Shown piece by piece: positions 62,966-64,000 of a stretch of DNA of 64,000 nucleotides; the stretch's first letter is position 1, and every line of letters starts with the position of its first letter. Source of the DNA: Dendrophyllia cribrosa (taxonomy: Eukaryota; Cnidaria; Anthozoa; Scleractinia; Dendrophylliidae); assembly GCA_024195265.1 (NCBI GenBank), contig JAJLRJ010000006.1:1-64000 (forward strand), written 5' to 3'. Under the pieces are notes generated by a model. It saw nothing but the letters and a program-made list of their open reading frames with translations, had not been told where the DNA came from and ran no database searches. A program made the translations under genes and the position numbers.

Positions 62966-63251
62966 ATATGACTAACCCAAAGGAAAATACGGTGACGTTA
63001 ATTTTACTATACTTATCGAAACCTCGCAGCTCTTTAGAACCCCTAATTTGATTGGAACTGCGTATCACGTAGCTCTATTGTGTTTAGGGCTAGGGTCCAT
63101 TGTGCTGTTGTTTGTTCTATTGTTTTCTCAACCAATCAGGGAAGACCTTGTAATAGCTGTAACGCCTGAAAAGGAAAATATGGAAAAAAGGCTTACATGC
63201 TTTGATTTCTACCTTAAACATTTTGGTTTATTTACTTTTTAGCTTATTGAA

Positions 63252-63656
63252 ATGATCCGGGCTGCAATATTCTTCATTTTTTTGGCCGTACCTCTGGTTT
63301 CGGAAGGTAAGACAATTTTGACTAAAGTAGATGTTTCATCTTCTTCCATCAGCTCCGCATTTTCTTCTGTCTGCATGCCTCTTTTTCTTTGCTGAACAGA
63401 TAATGACACAAGATAGTTCCAAAACAGGGTCATTAGTGTTGAATTGGAACATAACAAAATCATTGCGAAGATTTCATTGGTAATACATTGAATGCAGCCT
63501 CCTTAGGAAGAAGCCTCAATATTCATCATTCATAAACGCAGTTCTGACATTGAACGTAATAAAAACGTTGATACTGGCCCCTGATCTGAAATAGTTTAAT
63601 AACCTTAACTTTGTTTCTCTTCATAGGATCGCATTGGGACTACGATGGAGACAATG
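63252..63656 (+). CDS. Secreted alpha-carbonic anhydrase, first two exons (partial)
   Basis: Exon 1 (63,252-63,306) starts MIRAAIFFIFLAVPLVSEG, a typical signal peptide, and ends at a GTAAGA donor. Exon 2 (63,627-63,656) follows a pyrimidine-rich tract and TCATAG acceptor and reads SHWDYDGDN, then a GTATGT donor. The splice phase joins to a Gly codon. HW-x-YDGDN is the opening of extracellular alpha-carbonic anhydrases, which interconvert CO2 and bicarbonate; in corals they serve calcification and carbon supply to symbionts. The zinc-binding histidines lie beyond the window. An in-frame TAG just upstream supports the chosen start. Confidence 0.6.
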
Positions 63657-64000
63657 GTATGTATTCAGTTAGGCGATGTTTGATACAACATTTTAATAAG
63701 ATAGCGTTAATCTTATCGATTCATTTCCAAAACGGGAGCTGTGATTAGAAAAAAACTGTTAGACTTTTAACTAAAACTATTACAAAACTGTCGCATTTGT
63801 TTTAGACGTATTAGTCCTATAAGTGCAAACCAATCTCACTGAACATTTAATTGAGTTAAATTGTCAGCTAATACACATTTTGCAGTGTTTTAAGTCAATA
63901 ATATCAGGACAAGCATGAATAATATAACCACGTGATATCTATTTCCTCTGTGATTGTAAGTACTCATTGATTTTAGTTAAATTAAAGAACTTACTTCTGT

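Noticed and set aside
63048..63242. 64-codon hydrophobic frame just upstream of the carbonic anhydrase
   Set aside because: It ends at a TAG a few bases before the carbonic anhydrase ATG, has no homology I recognise and lies in likely promoter/5' UTR sequence.

Overview
The window is eukaryotic DNA, most likely from an anthozoan cnidarian and plausibly a stony coral. This rests on three things: GT-AG introns in the first exons of a secreted alpha-carbonic anhydrase at the right edge (63252-63656); many small inverted-repeat transposons; and two Polinton/adintovirus-type virus-like elements of the kind common in cnidarian genomes. The species call is inference.

Layout. 1-12.8 kb is gene-poor host sequence made of nested foldback elements, MITE-like inverted repeats, tRNA-derived SINE-like pieces and a four-copy ~475-bp tandem array. 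12.8-37.5 kb is an old, broken Polinton (element 2). Left to right it has a DNA polymerase B pseudogene (minus strand), an HTH gene, a DUF-type gene and a 247-residue gene (plus), then an acidic protein, membrane protein, fibre and ATPase (minus), and finally core, penton, pVI-like and major capsid genes (plus). It is interrupted by a LINE, a Penelope-like retroelement, a TTAA-flanked MITE and other insertions. Its polymerase gene contains a 7.3-kb array of about 90 copies of an 81-bp unit that is recognisably the C-terminal coding segment of the polymerase itself. The penton gene carries a second in-frame expansion (75 bp x 7).

39,541-56,485 is a complete 16.9-kb Polinton/adintovirus provirus (element 1). 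It has perfect 106-bp terminal inverted repeats, a 6-bp target-site duplication (CCAGGA) and no broken genes. It encodes a VLTF3/TFIIB-like zinc-ribbon protein, a membrane protein, an unknown protein, a long fibre-like protein, a packaging ATPase, a coiled-coil core protein, penton-like and hexon-like capsid proteins, two lysine-rich minor proteins, an adenain-type protease, a zinc-ribbon microprotein, a parvovirus-type phospholipase A2 protein, a DDE integrase with C-terminal chromodomain, two small proteins, and a protein-primed-type DNA polymerase B.

The most notable signals in element 1 concern expression. Nearly every start codon sits a few bases after a TATATA-like motif. The protease and the integrase have neither that motif nor an AUG. 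Both lie in the -1 frame of the preceding virion-protein gene, and each overlap holds an in-frame A-AAA-AAR/C heptamer followed after 6-7 nt by a hairpin. This suggests retrovirus-like -1 frameshifting, with mutated or near-cognate start codons as the main alternative. The extreme termini are themselves 73-bp near-perfect palindromes, and the left end carries five copies of a TTCCCACGCGTGGGAA palindrome.

56.5-64 kb returns to host sequence. It has further foldback/MITE elements, a 1.4-kb element with 9-bp target duplications and a small cysteine-rich ORF, poly-G tracts, and the carbonic anhydrase gene running off the edge. All assignments are from reading the sequence and remembered family features; no database search was run.
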